The notes: generated by a model from the sequence alone, not told the origin. Positions 10,924-22,042 are shown, numbered from the stretch's first letter. The stretch is 64,000 bases of DNA from Methylobacterium sp. 10 (GCF_000519085.1 NZ_KI912577.1:1865331-1929330), one strand, 5' to 3'. Program-made: numbers and translations.

Positions 10924-12395
10924 GCGGCATGACCCTCGGCGGATTGTTCCCCGACGCCGACCTCGGTGCGGCGTCGGGAAACGCCGTGCATGGCATCACC
11001 GCCGACAGCCGCCGGGTCGTTCCCGGCGGCGTCTTCGTGGCGGTGCCGGGAACCAAGGTCGACGGAAAGACCTTCGCGGCCAAGGCGTTCGCGGATGGCG
11101 CCGTGGCCATCCTGGGGGAGGGCGACCGGCCCGCCGACCTGCCGGCCGAGGCTCTCTGGATCGCCGTTCCCGACGTGCGCCGGGCCCTGGCTCTGGCCGC
11201 CGCGCGCTTCTCCGGCCGCCAGCCGGAGACCGTGATCGCGGTCACCGGAACCAGCGGCAAGAGTTCTGTCGCCGATTTCGTCCGCCAGATCCTGTCGCGC
11301 TTGGGGCTCGCCTCGGCGAGCCTCGGCACGGTGGGCATCGTCACCGATCGCGGCGCGCAATACGGCTCGCTCACCACGCCCGATCCGGTCTCGTTGCACG
11401 AGACCCTGGCGCGGCTGGCCGATGACGGCATCACCCATCTCGCCATGGAGGCCTCGTCCCACGGGATCGAGCAGCGTCGCCTCGACGGCGTGACGCTCGC
11501 CGTCGCCGGCTTCACCAATCTCGGCCGCGACCACCTCGATTACCACGCGACCATCGAGGAATATCTCCAGGCTAAGCTGCGGCTGTTCACGACGCTCCTT
11601 CCGGATGGCCGGCCCGCTGTCGTGAATGCCGATGGCCCCTACGTCGGTAGAGTGATGGAAGCCGCCGATGCCACTGGGCATGAACTCCATACGACTGGAC
11701 GTCACGGCGGCTATCTTCGCCTAATCGACGCGACCACCGAGGGGTTCGCCCAGGTTCTGACGGTGCATGGGCCAGGTCCGGGAGGGCCGGCCGCCTATAG
11801 CGTACGTCTGCCGCTCGTTGGCGCCTTCCAAGTCGAGAACGCTCTCCTGGCCGCCGGCCTCGTCGGGCAGGCCGTCGGGGTCGCGCGCATGCCCGAGATC
11901 CTCGCCACCCTCGAACACCTCACCGGCGTACCCGGCCGCATGGAGCGGATCGGCGAGGTCAACGGCGCCCTCTGCCTCGTGGATTACGCCCATAAACCGG
12001 AGGCGCTGGAGAGCGTGCTCGACGCGCTACGCCCCTTCGCCACCGGCCGCCTCGTCTGCGTCTTCGGCTGCGGCGGCGACCGAGACGCCGGCAAGCGTCC
12101 GCTCATGGGCGCCATCGCGGCAGGCAAGGCCGACCTCGTCATCGTGACCGACGACAATCCGCGCAGCGAAGATCCGGCCTCGATCCGCGCCGCCATCCTC
12201 GCCGCCGCTCCCGGCGCCATCGAGATCGGCGACCGGGCCGAGGCGATCCGCACCGCCATGCGCGGGCTCCGGCCCGGCGACGTCCTGGTCGTCGCCGGCA
12301 AGGGTCATGAAACCGGCCAGATCGTGGGCTCACAAGTGCTCCCGTTTTCGGATCACGAGGTGATCCGGGCCGCAATCGCGGAGGTGGGGGCGTGA
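10920..12395 (+). CDS. murE: UDP-MurNAc-L-Ala-D-Glu:meso-diaminopimelate ligase
   Basis: MurE adds the third stem-peptide residue in the cytoplasm, using ATP. The 491-aa protein has the Mur-ligase P-loop GTSGKSS, the MEASSHGIEQRRLDG segment, and the DNPRSEDP motif, which marks meso-diaminopimelate rather than lysine specificity. It overlaps ftsI by four bases. An unusual 199-base stretch with an inverted repeat separates it from murF. Confidence 0.95.
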   Translation: MSGMTLGGLFPDADLGAASGNAVHGITADSRRVVPGGVFVAVPGTKVDGKTFAAKAFADGAVAILGEGDRPADLPAEALWIAVPDVRRALALAAARFSGRQPETVIAVTGTSGKSSVADFVRQILSRLGLASASLGTVGIVTDRGAQYGSLTTPDPVSLHETLARLADDGITHLAMEASSHGIEQRRLDGVTLAVAGFTNLGRDHLDYHATIEEYLQAKLRLFTTLLPDGRPAVVNADGPYVGRVMEAADATGHELHTTGRHGGYLRLIDATTEGFAQVLTVHGPGPGGPAAYSVRLPLVGAFQVENALLAAGLVGQAVGVARMPEILATLEHLTGVPGRMERIGEVNGALCLVDYAHKPEALESVLDALRPFATGRLVCVFGCGGDRDAGKRPLMGAIAAGKADLVIVTDDNPRSEDPASIRAAILAAAPGAIEIGDRAEAIRTAMRGLRPGDVLVVAGKGHETGQIVGSQVLPFSDHEVIRAAIAEVGA

Positions 12396-12433
12396 GATCG
12401 ACCGAGAGAGAATCGCTGATTTCAGCGCGTCTC

Positions 12434-12560
12434 ACCCTCCCCCCTCTGCGGGGGAGGGTGCCTGCGGAGCAGGCGGGGGAGGGGACGACCTCTCCGGATA
12501 CGGCGCTCCCCTCTCCCGACCCGCTTCGCGGGCCACCCTCCCCCGCAGAGGGGGGAGGGT
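12434..12560. repeat. Large inverted-repeat element between murE and murF
   Basis: Bases 12434-12459 and 12535-12560 are perfect 26-base reverse complements rich in C/G tracts. The 75-base interior is itself partly self-complementary. The whole element could fold as a long cruciform or RNA hairpin. It has the look of a REP/MITE-like non-coding element and contains no open frame of note. As transcribed RNA it would put a very stable hairpin between two essential operon genes. Confidence 0.8.
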
Positions 12561-12594
12561 ACGCGCGCGGCCGCTCCATGCATGAGTCCACCCG

Positions 12595-14058
12595 ATGACG
12601 ACCCCCCTCTGGACCCCCGAGGCCCTGGAAGCCGCCACCGGCGGCACGTTGCTCGGCAATCCGAAGCCGGTCACCGGTGCCTCCATCGACACGCGGACGC
12701 TGCAGCCGGGCGACCTGTTCTTCGCCATTCGCGGCGAGGCGCGGGACGGACACGATTTCGTTCGCGATGCCCTGGGGCGCGGTGCCGGAGCGGCCGTGGT
12801 CGCCGCCGACCGGGCCGAGGAATTCGCCGGGGCGGGCGGCGTCCTTGCCGTGTCGGGAGCGGGCGAGGATCCGATCCTCGACGCCATGCGTGCCCTCGGT
12901 GCGGCCTCCCGCCGGCGCAGCCATGCCGGCATCGTCGCCGTCACCGGCTCCGTCGGCAAGACCGGCACGAAAGAGGCGCTGCTCCACGTCCTCTCCGCGC
13001 AGGGGCGGACCCATGCGTCCATCGCCTCCTACAACAACCATTGGGGCGTCCCGCTGACCCTGGCGCGGATGCCCGCCGACAGCGATTACGGCGTGTTCGA
13101 GATCGGCATGAACCATCCCGGCGAGATCGTGCCGCTGACGGCCATGGTCCGGCCGGACATCGCGCTGATCACCACGGTCGAGCCGGTCCATATCGAGCAT
13201 TTCGCCTCGCTCTCGGCCATCGCCGACGCCAAGGGCGAGATCTTTTCCGGGCTGAGCGCCGGCGGGACCGCGATCATCAACCGCGACAACCCGAACTTTT
13301 CGCGATTGCTGGCCCATGCGCATGCCTCGAAGGCGGGCCGCGTCGTCACGTTCGGCGAGCATCCGGAGGCCGATATCAGGGCGCTTCGTATCGTCATGCG
13401 GCCCGATCTCTCCGTGGTGGACGCATCGGTGATGGGTATTCCCGTCACCTACCAGCTCGGAACGCCGGGACGGCACACGGCAATGAATTCCCTCGGCGTC
13501 ATGGCGGTGGTCCATGCCCTGGGCGCCGACCTCGCCCGTGCCGCCCTGTCCCTGGCCGCGTTGAAGCCCCCCGTCGGGCGCGGCGAGCGCACGGCGCTCA
13601 AGCTTCGGGACGGCGAGGCCTTCCTGGTGGACGAGAGCTACAACGCCAACCCGGCCTCGGTGCGCGCGGCCCTGGCCACCTTGTCCGGGATCGAGACCGG
13701 ATCGCGCGGGCGCCGCATCGCGGTCCTCGGCGACATGCTGGAACTCGGGGCGGCGGCGGAAGAGCACCACCGGGCCCTCGCCTCGGCCGTGGAAGAAGCC
13801 GGGATCGATCTCGTCTTCACCGCCGGCCCGCTGATGCGCCACCTGTTCGAGGCGCTGCCGGTGAGCCGGCGCGGCGTCTCGGCTGGAATGTCGTCGGATC
13901 TCGTCGATCCGCTCCTCGCTGCCCTGCGCGCCGGAGACGCCGTGATGGTGAAGGGCTCGAACAGCATCCGCATGGGCCGCATTGTCGAAGCCTTCAAAGC
14001 CCGCTACGCGGGCGCCGTGGACCGCGCCGAGTCGGCGCAGGCCGCGATCCGCCAATAG
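12595..14058 (+). CDS. murF: UDP-MurNAc-tripeptide:D-alanyl-D-alanine ligase
   Basis: MurF completes the UDP-MurNAc-pentapeptide. The 487-aa protein shows the Mur-ligase ATP site [10 protein letters not shown], the NHPGEI segment after the carbamylated-lysine region, [10 protein letters not shown], and a C-terminal Rossmann domain with [10 protein letters not shown]. The ATG at 12595 lies 34 bases after the inverted repeat, with no strong Shine-Dalgarno sequence visible. Third in the series of Mur enzymes here. Confidence 0.95.
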   Translation: MTTPLWTPEALEAATGGTLLGNPKPVTGASIDTRTLQPGDLFFAIRGEARDGHDFVRDALGRGAGAAVVAADRAEEFAGAGGVLAVSGAGEDPILDAMRALGAASRRRSHAGIVAVTGSVGKTGTKEALLHVLSAQGRTHASIASYNNHWGVPLTLARMPADSDYGVFEIGMNHPGEIVPLTAMVRPDIALITTVEPVHIEHFASLSAIADAKGEIFSGLSAGGTAIINRDNPNFSRLLAHAHASKAGRVVTFGEHPEADIRALRIVMRPDLSVVDASVMGIPVTYQLGTPGRHTAMNSLGVMAVVHALGADLARAALSLAALKPPVGRGERTALKLRDGEAFLVDESYNANPASVRAALATLSGIETGSRGRRIAVLGDMLELGAAAEEHHRALASAVEEAGIDLVFTAGPLMRHLFEALPVSRRGVSAGMSSDLVDPLLAALRAGDAVMVKGSNSIRMGRIVEAFKARYAGAVDRAESAQAAIRQ

Positions 14059-14188
14059 ACCTCCGTGTCAGTCCCGGTCTTTCGCCGGGAGCGCCCGCGA
14101 ACCGGGCGACACGGCGGGGACGGAAAGGCGCGCGGCCTCCTCCAACCCCGTATCGTCCATCGTCAGACAAACCGCGACCGGGTGCTGG

Positions 14189-15271
14189 ATGCTGTATCTC
14201 CTGTCGGACCTGAGTGGCACGCTCACGCCCCTCAACGTCTTTCGCTACATCACCTTCCGCACCGGCGGCGCGCTGTTCACGGCGGGCCTGTTCGTGTTCT
14301 GGTTCGGGCCGCTCATCATTTCGCTGCTGCGCCTGCGCCAGGGCAAGGGCCAGCCGATCCGCGAGGACGGGCCGCAGACCCATCTGACCAAGCGCGGCAC
14401 GCCGACCATGGGCGGGCTGATGATCCTGGCGGGCGCCATCGTGGCGATCCTGCTTTGGGCCAATCCGCGCAATCATTTCGTCTGGGTGACCCTCGCGGTG
14501 ACCCTCGGCTTTGGCGCCATCGGCTTCTACGACGACTACCTCAAGGTGACGAAGCAGTCGCATAAGGGGTTCTCGGGCAAGTTCCGGCTGCTGCTCGAAG
14601 CGTCCATCGCCATCTCCGCCTGTACCCTGATCTCGTATTATTCGGCGCCCGCGCTGCAGAACCAGCTCGCCTTCCCGGTGTTCAAGGACGCGCTCCTGAA
14701 CCTCGGCTGGTTCTACGTCCTGTTCGCCGGCTTCGTGATCGTCGGCGCCGGCAACGCGGTGAACATCACCGACGGTCTCGACGGCCTCGCCATCGTGCCG
14801 GTCATGATCGCCTGCGGCACGTTCGGGGTCATCGCCTACCTCGTCGGCAACGTCTTCACCGCCGGCTACCTCCAGGTGAACTACGTCCGCGACACCGGTG
14901 AACTCGCCGTCGTCTGCGGCGCGGTGATCGGCGCCGGGCTCGGCTTCCTGTGGTTCAACGCGCCCCCGGCCCAGATCTTCATGGGCGATACCGGGTCCCT
15001 CGCCCTCGGCGGCCTCCTCGGCACCGTGGCTGTCGCCACCAAGCACGAGATCGTGCTGGCCATCGTCGGCGGCCTGTTCGTCCTGGAGATCATGTCCGTG
15101 ATCATCCAGGTCGCCTCGTTCAAGCTCACCGGCAAGCGCGTCTTCCGCATGGCGCCGATCCACCACCATTTCGAGCAGAAGGGCTGGAAGGAGCCGCAGG
15201 TCGTGATCCGGTTCTGGATCATCGCCGTGATCCTGGCATTGGCCGGCCTCGCGACGCTGAAGCTGCGCTGA
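14189..15271 (+). CDS. mraY: Phospho-N-acetylmuramoyl-pentapeptide transferase
   Basis: MraY transfers phospho-MurNAc-pentapeptide to undecaprenyl phosphate to make lipid I at the inner membrane. The 360-aa polytopic protein begins [20 protein letters not shown]. It carries the family motifs [17 protein letters not shown] (the DD pair binding Mg2+), [21 protein letters not shown] and PIHHHFE. The ATG at 14189 is chosen because it gives the standard N-terminus; the frame is open upstream through 130 bases without family similarity. Confidence 0.96.
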   Translation: MLYLLSDLSGTLTPLNVFRYITFRTGGALFTAGLFVFWFGPLIISLLRLRQGKGQPIREDGPQTHLTKRGTPTMGGLMILAGAIVAILLWANPRNHFVWVTLAVTLGFGAIGFYDDYLKVTKQSHKGFSGKFRLLLEASIAISACTLISYYSAPALQNQLAFPVFKDALLNLGWFYVLFAGFVIVGAGNAVNITDGLDGLAIVPVMIACGTFGVIAYLVGNVFTAGYLQVNYVRDTGELAVVCGAVIGAGLGFLWFNAPPAQIFMGDTGSLALGGLLGTVAVATKHEIVLAIVGGLFVLEIMSVIIQVASFKLTGKRVFRMAPIHHHFEQKGWKEPQVVIRFWIIAVILALAGLATLKLR

Positions 15272-15380
15272 ACGTGGTACGATGATCCTCCGCGATCGCC
15301 CGTTTGCCCACCGATCCGCCTCAGGATGACGAGGTAGAGGGCGGGAGACGGGCCGAGCAGATGTCGAGTTCGAGACCCGC

Positions 15381-16739
15381 ATGACCCCCGCCACTACCTT
15401 CGCCGGCCGCACGGTCGCCCTGTTCGGTCTGGGCGGCTCCGGCCTTGCCACAGCGCTCTCGCTCCAGGCCGGTGGTGCTCGGGTCGTTGCCTGCGACGAC
15501 AATCCCGCCAGCATGGCGCGGGCGCAGGAACAGGGCATTCCCACCGCGGACCTGCGCGGTGCCGACTGGTCGGGCTTTTCCGCTCTCATCCTGGCGCCCG
15601 GCGTGCCGTTGACCGATCCCGTGCCGCATTGGACCGTGGATCTCGCCAAGGCGGCCGGGATCGAGATCATCGGCGATGTCGAACTGTTCTGCCGCGAGCG
15701 GGCGAAGATCGCCCCCGATGCACCCTTCGTCGCCATCACCGGCACCAACGGCAAGTCCACGACCACGGCGCTGATCGCACATATCCTGAGCCAAGCCGGC
15801 CTCGACGTTCAGATGGGCGGGAACATCGGAACGGCGATCCTGTCGCTGGAGCCGCCGGCCCCGGGGCGCTATCACGTCATCGAACTGTCCTCGTTCCAGA
15901 TCGATCTGACGCCGTCCCTGAACCCGAGCGTCGGCGTGCTCCTCAACATCACGCCGGACCATCTCGACCGGCATGGGACGATGGAGAACTACGCGGCGAT
16001 CAAGGAACGACTGATTCAGGGCTCCGCCCTTGCGGTGATCGGCGTCGACGACGAGCCGAGCCGCGCCATCGCCGACCGGCATCGGGGACCCCTCGTACGG
16101 ATCGGTGTCGCGCTGCAGGATGTGGATGGGCTGACCGTCCGCGACGGGATCGTGGCCGGGCGCTCCGGGGAGGCCATCGCCGATCTATCCGGCATCGGGT
16201 CGCTCCGCGGAGCGCATAACTGGCAGAACGCCGCCGTCGCCATTGCCGTCGTCCAAGCTCTCGCGGTGACCGATGGCGAGAGCGGTGCCGGATTGAAGAG
16301 CTTCCCCGGCCTGCCGCATCGGATGGAGGAGGTCGGCCGTCACGGGCGGGTCCTGTTCGTCAACGATTCCAAGGCGACCAACGCGGATTCCACCGAGAAG
16401 GCCCTCACCGCCTTCCGCGACGTCCACTGGATCCTCGGCGGCAAGCAGAAGGAGGGCGGCATCGACCTGCTGGCGCCTCTGTTCGACCGCGTCGCCCATG
16501 CCTACCTGATCGGCGCGGCGAGCGACGCCTTCGCCGCGACGCTGGAGGGGAGGGTGCCCTACACCCGCTGCGGCACCCTGGATGTGGCGACGAAGCAGGC
16601 GGCGGAAGCGGCTGCCCGGTCAGAGGCGCCGGAGCCGGTGGTCCTCCTCTCGCCGGCTTGTGCCTCCTACGACCAATTCAAGAGTTTCGAGGATCGGGGC
16701 GATCAGTTCCGCGCGCTCGTGCGGGGCCTGATCGGATGA
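15381..16739 (+). CDS. murD: UDP-MurNAc-L-alanine:D-glutamate ligase
   Basis: MurD adds D-glutamate to UDP-MurNAc-L-Ala. The 452-aa protein has an N-terminal Rossmann domain ([12 protein letters not shown]), the ATP site [12 protein letters not shown], the ELSSFQ segment, the LPHRMEEV motif, NDSKATN and a C-terminal [18 protein letters not shown] signature. It is the last gene of the cell-wall set here; the usual following ftsW is not seen. Confidence 0.95.
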   Translation: MTPATTFAGRTVALFGLGGSGLATALSLQAGGARVVACDDNPASMARAQEQGIPTADLRGADWSGFSALILAPGVPLTDPVPHWTVDLAKAAGIEIIGDVELFCRERAKIAPDAPFVAITGTNGKSTTTALIAHILSQAGLDVQMGGNIGTAILSLEPPAPGRYHVIELSSFQIDLTPSLNPSVGVLLNITPDHLDRHGTMENYAAIKERLIQGSALAVIGVDDEPSRAIADRHRGPLVRIGVALQDVDGLTVRDGIVAGRSGEAIADLSGIGSLRGAHNWQNAAVAIAVVQALAVTDGESGAGLKSFPGLPHRMEEVGRHGRVLFVNDSKATNADSTEKALTAFRDVHWILGGKQKEGGIDLLAPLFDRVAHAYLIGAASDAFAATLEGRVPYTRCGTLDVATKQAAEAAARSEAPEPVVLLSPACASYDQFKSFEDRGDQFRALVRGLIG

Positions 16740-16881
16740 TCCGACCCCGTGTTGCTGGAATCCTGGTCCGCCCCCGGCCTCCCAGGACAGCGACGGCCTG
16801 ACGCTTGGGCGACGGCCCTCGGCATGCGAGGGACGCGATACAATCCCGTTCGCTTAAGTCTTCGCTGACGGGGAGTGCCTC

Positions 16882-18198
16882 ATGCTGAGGCCCGGCGCGT
16901 ATCCTGAGGCGGGTTGGACGGACGGAATGGCGGCAGGCGGGAGATGGAGCGCAGAAGAGGTTGGCGTCGCTCTGACGTCGGCTGATTCTCGCCGTGTCTC
17001 TTCCGGTCCGCTCCACACCCTCGGCTACGCGCTGTTGGCGCTGGTCATCTTTTTTACGTGCTTCACCTTCATGAAGCCGTCGCCCTATGATTTTCTGGCC
17101 CTGCCGACGATCGCGTTGTGGTTCCTGCTGGGGATCAGGCTCTACCGCGCGACGATCCTCATCATCGCACTTCTGTTGATCTACCTGTCGGCCATCGTCA
17201 TCGCGCTGATCCCCTATCTCGACGAGACGAATTCGGTCGAGTGGACCTATCAGGCCGTCTATCTCGGATTGACCGGGATCTTCTTCGTGATGTTCTTCTC
17301 GGACGAGACGTCCGACAGGGTCGGTTTCGTCCTCAAGGCCTATCTCGCGGGAGCCCTCTTCGCTGCGATCTGCGGCATCTTCAGCTATTTCGACGTACTC
17401 GGCGAAGACGTGCTGTTCAAGATGGATGGTCGCGCCTCGGGCGTGTTCCAGGACCCCAACCTGCTCGGATCCTTCCTGATCCTGTCGGTGCTGTATCTCA
17501 TCCGCAGGATGCTGGTGGGGGAGACGCGGCAGGTGTTCCTGTCCGCGGCGGCACTGCTCGTCCTCCTGGCCTGTGTCTTTCTCTCGTTCTCGCGCGGATC
17601 CTGGGGGGCGTGCCTCCTCGGCATTGGCCTGACGATCGGCCTCACATGGGCAACCTCTCCGTCTCGGGCCGTTCGGCGGCGGATCGCCCGATTGTCGGCC
17701 CTCACCCTGCTCGTCGGCGCGCTCCTGATCGGTGGCCTTCTGTCGATGGACGGTGTCTCCGAGCGGTTCACCGATCGGGCGCAGGTCACGAAGGATTATG
17801 ACGAAGGCGAGACCGGGCGGTTCGGCAATCAGCGCCGCGGCATCCCGATGCTCATCGATCGCCCTCTCGGTTTCGGGCCTCTAAGATGGCGTGTGGTCTT
17901 CGATCTGGAGCCGCACAATTCGTATATCGGCGGGTTCGCGAATGGGGGATGGCTCGGAGGTTTCGCTTTTGTCTCTATTGTCCTCACATCCATCTTCGTC
18001 GGTTTTCGTCTGTGCCTCAAACCATCGCCCTATCAGGGACTCGCCCAGATCGTGTTTCCGGCCCTCCTGATGTTCTTCCTTCAGGCGTTTCAAATCGATA
18101 TCGAGAAGTGGCGTCACGTTTACATGATGCTCGGTATGCTATGGGGGCTTGAGGCCGCACGTGTTCGCTGGTTGCTTCAACAGCGATCGACAGCCTGA
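16882..18198 (+). CDS. O-antigen ligase-like polytopic membrane protein
   Basis: The 438-aa protein has about ten predicted membrane helices. A long loop carries FSRGSW and, later, PHNSYIGGFANGGWLGG, which is the pattern of the Wzy_C/O-antigen ligase superfamily (WaaL, Wzy). Such enzymes transfer or polymerise lipid-linked glycans on the periplasmic side. The start is uncertain: the first 45 residues are hydrophilic, and an internal start near the first helix is possible. It stands alone, with no glycosyltransferase neighbours, so the substrate is unknown. It lies where ftsW often follows murD, but its length and motifs are not those of FtsW (SEDS family). Confidence 0.75.
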   Translation: MLRPGAYPEAGWTDGMAAGGRWSAEEVGVALTSADSRRVSSGPLHTLGYALLALVIFFTCFTFMKPSPYDFLALPTIALWFLLGIRLYRATILIIALLLIYLSAIVIALIPYLDETNSVEWTYQAVYLGLTGIFFVMFFSDETSDRVGFVLKAYLAGALFAAICGIFSYFDVLGEDVLFKMDGRASGVFQDPNLLGSFLILSVLYLIRRMLVGETRQVFLSAAALLVLLACVFLSFSRGSWGACLLGIGLTIGLTWATSPSRAVRRRIARLSALTLLVGALLIGGLLSMDGVSERFTDRAQVTKDYDEGETGRFGNQRRGIPMLIDRPLGFGPLRWRVVFDLEPHNSYIGGFANGGWLGGFAFVSIVLTSIFVGFRLCLKPSPYQGLAQIVFPALLMFFLQAFQIDIEKWRHVYMMLGMLWGLEAARVRWLLQQRSTA

Positions 18199-18382
18199 AG
18201 TCTCAGGTTGCGTCTATCACGGTGTCAGCGAAGTCTCGCCGGCGAAGAAATGATACTGTGCGTCGTCGAGAATGTGGCGGGCGCGTGCGAAAAATCTGAT
18301 TCCAGACACTGAACGTTATCCTTGCGACCGGCACAGGTGATGCTCCGCAAGGCTGCCACTGCAGTTCAACGAGGCCCGATCC

Positions 18383-21300
18383 TTGATCACGCCGTCTCAT
18401 GAAGCCGAGCGCGTCGCCGCGCTTCACGGCCTCGGTATTCTCGATACGCCCCCCGAAGAGCATTTCGAGGCGGTGTCACGCACGGCCAAACGCCTCTTCG
18501 GGGTCGAGAAGGCCTACGTCGCCCTCATCGATTCCGACCGGCAGTGGATCAAGTCGGACTGCGATCTCGGACGGAAGGAGATGCCGCGCCTCCAATCGTT
18601 CTGCCATCACACCATCGCCGGCGGGGACATGCTCGTGGTGCCGGATGCGCGCCTCGATCCGCGCTTCGCCCGAAGCCCGTTGGTGACCGGTCCGGACCCC
18701 GTCGTGTTCTATGCCGGCGTGCCGCTCTGCCTCGAATCGGGTTTCCGCGTCGGCTCGTTCTGTATCATGACCAGCACGACACGCGCGTTCAACGCGGAGG
18801 ATGCCGCGGCGCTCCACGACCTCGCGGCCATCGTCACAGCCCATCTTCGCCTTGCCGACGTCCATGTCAGGCTGATCGGCGAGGCCCAGGAACGCGCGGC
18901 CCAACAGGCGACGATCGCCGACCAGCGGCAAGAGTTGCAGCATCGCCAGAACGCCCTCGCCAGCGCGCATCACTTGCTCGCCATGGCCGAGGAGGTCGCC
19001 GGGGTGGGTCATTGGCGCGTTCGGCTGGCCGATGGCCAGACCTTCTGGTCCACCGGCATCTACGTGATCGCCGGGCTCGATCCCGCGAGTTTCGCCCCGA
19101 CATTGGAGCAGGCTATCGATCTGCATCATCCCGACGACCGTGAGCTGGTTCAGTCCAGCATCGCCGATGCGCAGGAGCGCAGGGGTGCTTTCGCCTTCGA
19201 AGCGAGGATGGTTCGACCGAATGGGGAGGTCCGAACGATGGTCGTCCGCGGCATCTGCGAACTCGACGTGGCGGGTGTGGCCGTCGGTCTCGTCGGCACC
19301 GCCATCGACGTCACGGATGCCCGCAATTCCGACGCCGCCCTGCGGGAGCGGACAAGCCAGTTCCGCCGTCTCGTGGACGCCGTGAGCGATTGCGCCTTCG
19401 TCACCCTCGACCGGACCGGCCACGTTGCCAACTGGAACAGCGGAGCCGAGCGTATCACCGGCTATTCCGCACAGGAGGCTATCGGGCGCCACGTCTCGCG
19501 CTTCTACACGACGGAGGGGCTCGAAGCCGGGGCGCCGCGAATCGCGCTCGCCACCGCCGCCTATGAGGGGCGGCTCAAGTTCGAGTGCTGGCGGGTCCGA
19601 CGCGACGGCTCGCAATTCTTCGCCAGCGTCGCCATCGATGCCATCCGCGACGAAGAGGGGGCCGTGGTCGGCTATGCCGAGATCACCCGCGACATCACCG
19701 AGCGCCGCGCCGCGGAACAGGAGCTCCAGCGCAGCGAGGATCGCTACCGCACCCTCGCGGAGGCGCTGCCCGCCCTGATCTGGACGACGCGGCCGCCGGA
19801 TGGGACTGCGACCTATGTGAATCCTGCCTTCACCGATTTCTACGGCGATATCGGTCCCGAGCGGGTCCAGCGCACGGCGCGCAATCATCCCGACGATGCC
19901 GAACGCATGGAAGCCGCCTGGCGAAACGCCCGTAAGCGGGGGCGGACCTTCACGGTGGAGGGGCGCCTGCGCCGCCATGACGGCGTCTACCGCTGGCACA
20001 AGATCGTGATGATCCCGATCCCGACCCATGACGACCGGGCGTCCGATGATGCCGAATGGCTCGGCACCGCCCTCGACATCGACGACATCATCACCGCCCG
20101 CCAGCGGTTGGAGGAGACGACCGATCTGCTGCGCATCGCCCAGGAAGCGGCCGATGCGGGCACCTGGTATCTCGACCTGTGGACGGATATCATCACCCTC
20201 AGCCCGAAAGCCGTCGGCCTGTTCGGCCTCCCCGGCGAGGGTGCTCGGGCCATGCCCGTTCGGGACTGGATCCCGCTGGTCCATGCCGATGACAGGCCGG
20301 CGGTCCGTGAGGAAGCGGCCAACGCGATCCGAAATCGGACCAACTACGTCGCCGAGTACCGCATTTTGGTGGAGGCGGAGGAGCGCTGGATCTCGACCTG
20401 TGGCCGCGTGCTCTACGACGTGGCCGGCGCGCCCTATCGTATGGTCGGCCTGCATTTCGACATCACCGAGCGTAAAACGGTGGAGGCCGCCCTGCAGGCG
20501 GCCACAATCAGGGCCGAGGGGGCAAGTGCTGCGAAAAGCGAGTTCCTCGCCGTTATGAGCCACGAGATCCGCACGCCCCTCAACAGCATCCTCGGCTATG
20601 CAGACCTCCTGCTGGAGGAACCGAGCCGGACGCCGGACGACAGGCACCGCCTCGAACTGATCCGCGGAGCGGGCGCTGCGCTCCTCACCATCGTCAACGA
20701 TGTTCTCGACTTCTCGAAGATCGAGGCGGGGCAGTTCACCTTGGAATTGCTGCCGTTCCCGTTGTGCGACCTCATCGAGAATACCGTGGAGATCGTGCGC
20801 GGCAGCGCGCTGAAGAGCCCCGTGACCATCCTCTCGCGGCTTGATCCCGCGTTGCCGCCCTGGGCCTTGGGGGATGCGAACCGACTCCGGCAGGTCCTGC
20901 TCAACCTGCTCAACAATGCGGTGAAGTTCACCCCGTCCGGTTCCGTCACCCTCGATGTCAGCCAGTGCGGCGAGGAAGCGGCCGGCCCCGTCCTGCGCTT
21001 CGAGGTGGTGGATACGGGGATCGGCATCTCGGAAGAGGAGCAGGTCCATCTGTTCCAGCGCTTCAGCCAGGTCGATTCCTCCATCAGCCGTCGCTTCGGC
21101 GGCAGCGGACTCGGCCTCGCCATCTGCCGCCGCCTCGTCTCGATGATGGATGGCGAGATCGGGGTCACGAGCCGTCCCGGCGAAGGATCGACCTTCTGGT
21201 TCACCCTCACCCTGCCGCGCGCCGAGGCGGCGAGCTGCCCCGCTGAGGCCGGGGCGGGGAGGGCGGCCGAGAGGAATGCCCTGGCACCGAGGCCGGTGCG

Positions 21301-22042
21301 GATCCTCGTCGCCGAAGACGTCCCGGTGAACCAGATGCTGGCTCGGGCGGTCCTCGAACTCGCCGGTCACAGTGTCGACGTGGTGGGCAACGGTGAGCAG
21401 GCGGTGGCCGCGGTCCGGGCCAATGCGGGCGGACCGCTTGCCTTCGACCTCGTCCTCATGGACGTCCAGATGCCCGGAATGGACGGTCTCGCCGCAACGC
21501 GCCTGATCCGCGCCCTGCCTGCCCCCGCCTGCGCGGTGCCGATCATCGCCATGACCGCCAACGTTCTGCCGGAGAAGGTCGCCTCGCTGACGGCCGCCGG
21601 CATGGACGACCATGTCGGCAAGCCGTTCAAGCGCGATGCGCTCTACGCGACCATCGCCCGGTGGAGCGGCCCTTCGGCCATGATCGACGCGCCGGCCCCC
21701 CCGGCCATTCTCGATCGCGAGGTCTACGATTCGCTGAAGGACATGGTGGGGCCGGAGCGGGCGACGGCCCTGCTGTCGATGCTCGCCGATGAACTCGTCG
21801 ACCGGTTCGGATCGTCGCCGAAGGCCGTCGATCTGTCGGGCGTCGAACCGGCGGATCTGGCCTATGACGCGCACGTCATGGTGTCGGCCGCCGGTCTGCT
21901 CGGCTTCGTCGGTCTGTCGGATCTCTGCCGCGAGATCGAAACCGCTTGCCGCAACGGGGCCGATCTCGCGCCGTTGGTCCAGCGCCTCGTCGTCATCCGT
22001 GATGGCACCCTTGGAACGATCAGGATGCTGCAAGCCGCCTGA
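18383..22042 (+). CDS. GAF/multi-PAS hybrid sensor histidine kinase with receiver and Hpt-like domains
   Basis: The 1219-aa cytoplasmic protein has an N-terminal GAF domain (about 5-165), four PAS/PAC units (about 190-705) and HisKA with H727 (VMSHEIRTPLNSILGY). A HATPase domain follows (NLLNNAVKFTPSG, DTGIGIS, GGSGLGLAI), then a receiver domain with phosphoacceptor D1027 (LMDVQMPGMDG), and a divergent Hpt-like C-terminus with H1164 (AHVMVSAAG). It is thus a complete internal phosphorelay. The start is a TTG at 18383, chosen because the resulting N-terminus MITPSHEAERVAAL fits this GAF-kinase family. No transmembrane segment is visible, so it probably senses a cytoplasmic or diffusible signal. 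No output regulator is adjacent. Confidence 0.9.
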   Translation: MITPSHEAERVAALHGLGILDTPPEEHFEAVSRTAKRLFGVEKAYVALIDSDRQWIKSDCDLGRKEMPRLQSFCHHTIAGGDMLVVPDARLDPRFARSPLVTGPDPVVFYAGVPLCLESGFRVGSFCIMTSTTRAFNAEDAAALHDLAAIVTAHLRLADVHVRLIGEAQERAAQQATIADQRQELQHRQNALASAHHLLAMAEEVAGVGHWRVRLADGQTFWSTGIYVIAGLDPASFAPTLEQAIDLHHPDDRELVQSSIADAQERRGAFAFEARMVRPNGEVRTMVVRGICELDVAGVAVGLVGTAIDVTDARNSDAALRERTSQFRRLVDAVSDCAFVTLDRTGHVANWNSGAERITGYSAQEAIGRHVSRFYTTEGLEAGAPRIALATAAYEGRLKFECWRVRRDGSQFFASVAIDAIRDEEGAVVGYAEITRDITERRAAEQELQRSEDRYRTLAEALPALIWTTRPPDGTATYVNPAFTDFYGDIGPERVQRTARNHPDDAERMEAAWRNARKRGRTFTVEGRLRRHDGVYRWHKIVMIPIPTHDDRASDDAEWLGTALDIDDIITARQRLEETTDLLRIAQEAADAGTWYLDLWTDIITLSPKAVGLFGLPGEGARAMPVRDWIPLVHADDRPAVREEAANAIRNRTNYVAEYRILVEAEERWISTCGRVLYDVAGAPYRMVGLHFDITERKTVEAALQAATIRAEGASAAKSEFLAVMSHEIRTPLNSILGYADLLLEEPSRTPDDRHRLELIRGAGAALLTIVNDVLDFSKIEAGQFTLELLPFPLCDLIENTVEIVRGSALKSPVTILSRLDPALPPWALGDANRLRQVLLNLLNNAVKFTPSGSVTLDVSQCGEEAAGPVLRFEVVDTGIGISEEEQVHLFQRFSQVDSSISRRFGGSGLGLAICRRLVSMMDGEIGVTSRPGEGSTFWFTLTLPRAEAASCPAEAGAGRAAERNALAPRPVRILVAEDVPVNQMLARAVLELAGHSVDVVGNGEQAVAAVRANAGGPLAFDLVLMDVQMPGMDGLAATRLIRALPAPACAVPIIAMTANVLPEKVASLTAAGMDDHVGKPFKRDALYATIARWSGPSAMIDAPAPPAILDREVYDSLKDMVGPERATALLSMLADELVDRFGSSPKAVDLSGVEPADLAYDAHVMVSAAGLLGFVGLSDLCREIETACRNGADLAPLVQRLVVIRDGTLGTIRMLQAA

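Noticed and set aside
16882..18198. FtsW after murD
   Set aside because: Length, helix pattern and the FSRGSW / PHNSYIGGFANGGW motifs point to the O-antigen-ligase superfamily, not to the SEDS family.
18476..22033. A 1185-codon open frame on the minus strand opposite the hybrid kinase
   Set aside because: It is the antisense shadow of a clear kinase gene in GC-rich DNA; its product is His/Arg/Gly/Asp-rich without any domain. The same reasoning removes similar long antisense frames opposite murF (12139-14055), mraY (13994-15766), ftsI (9094-10899) and purH (42895-45198).
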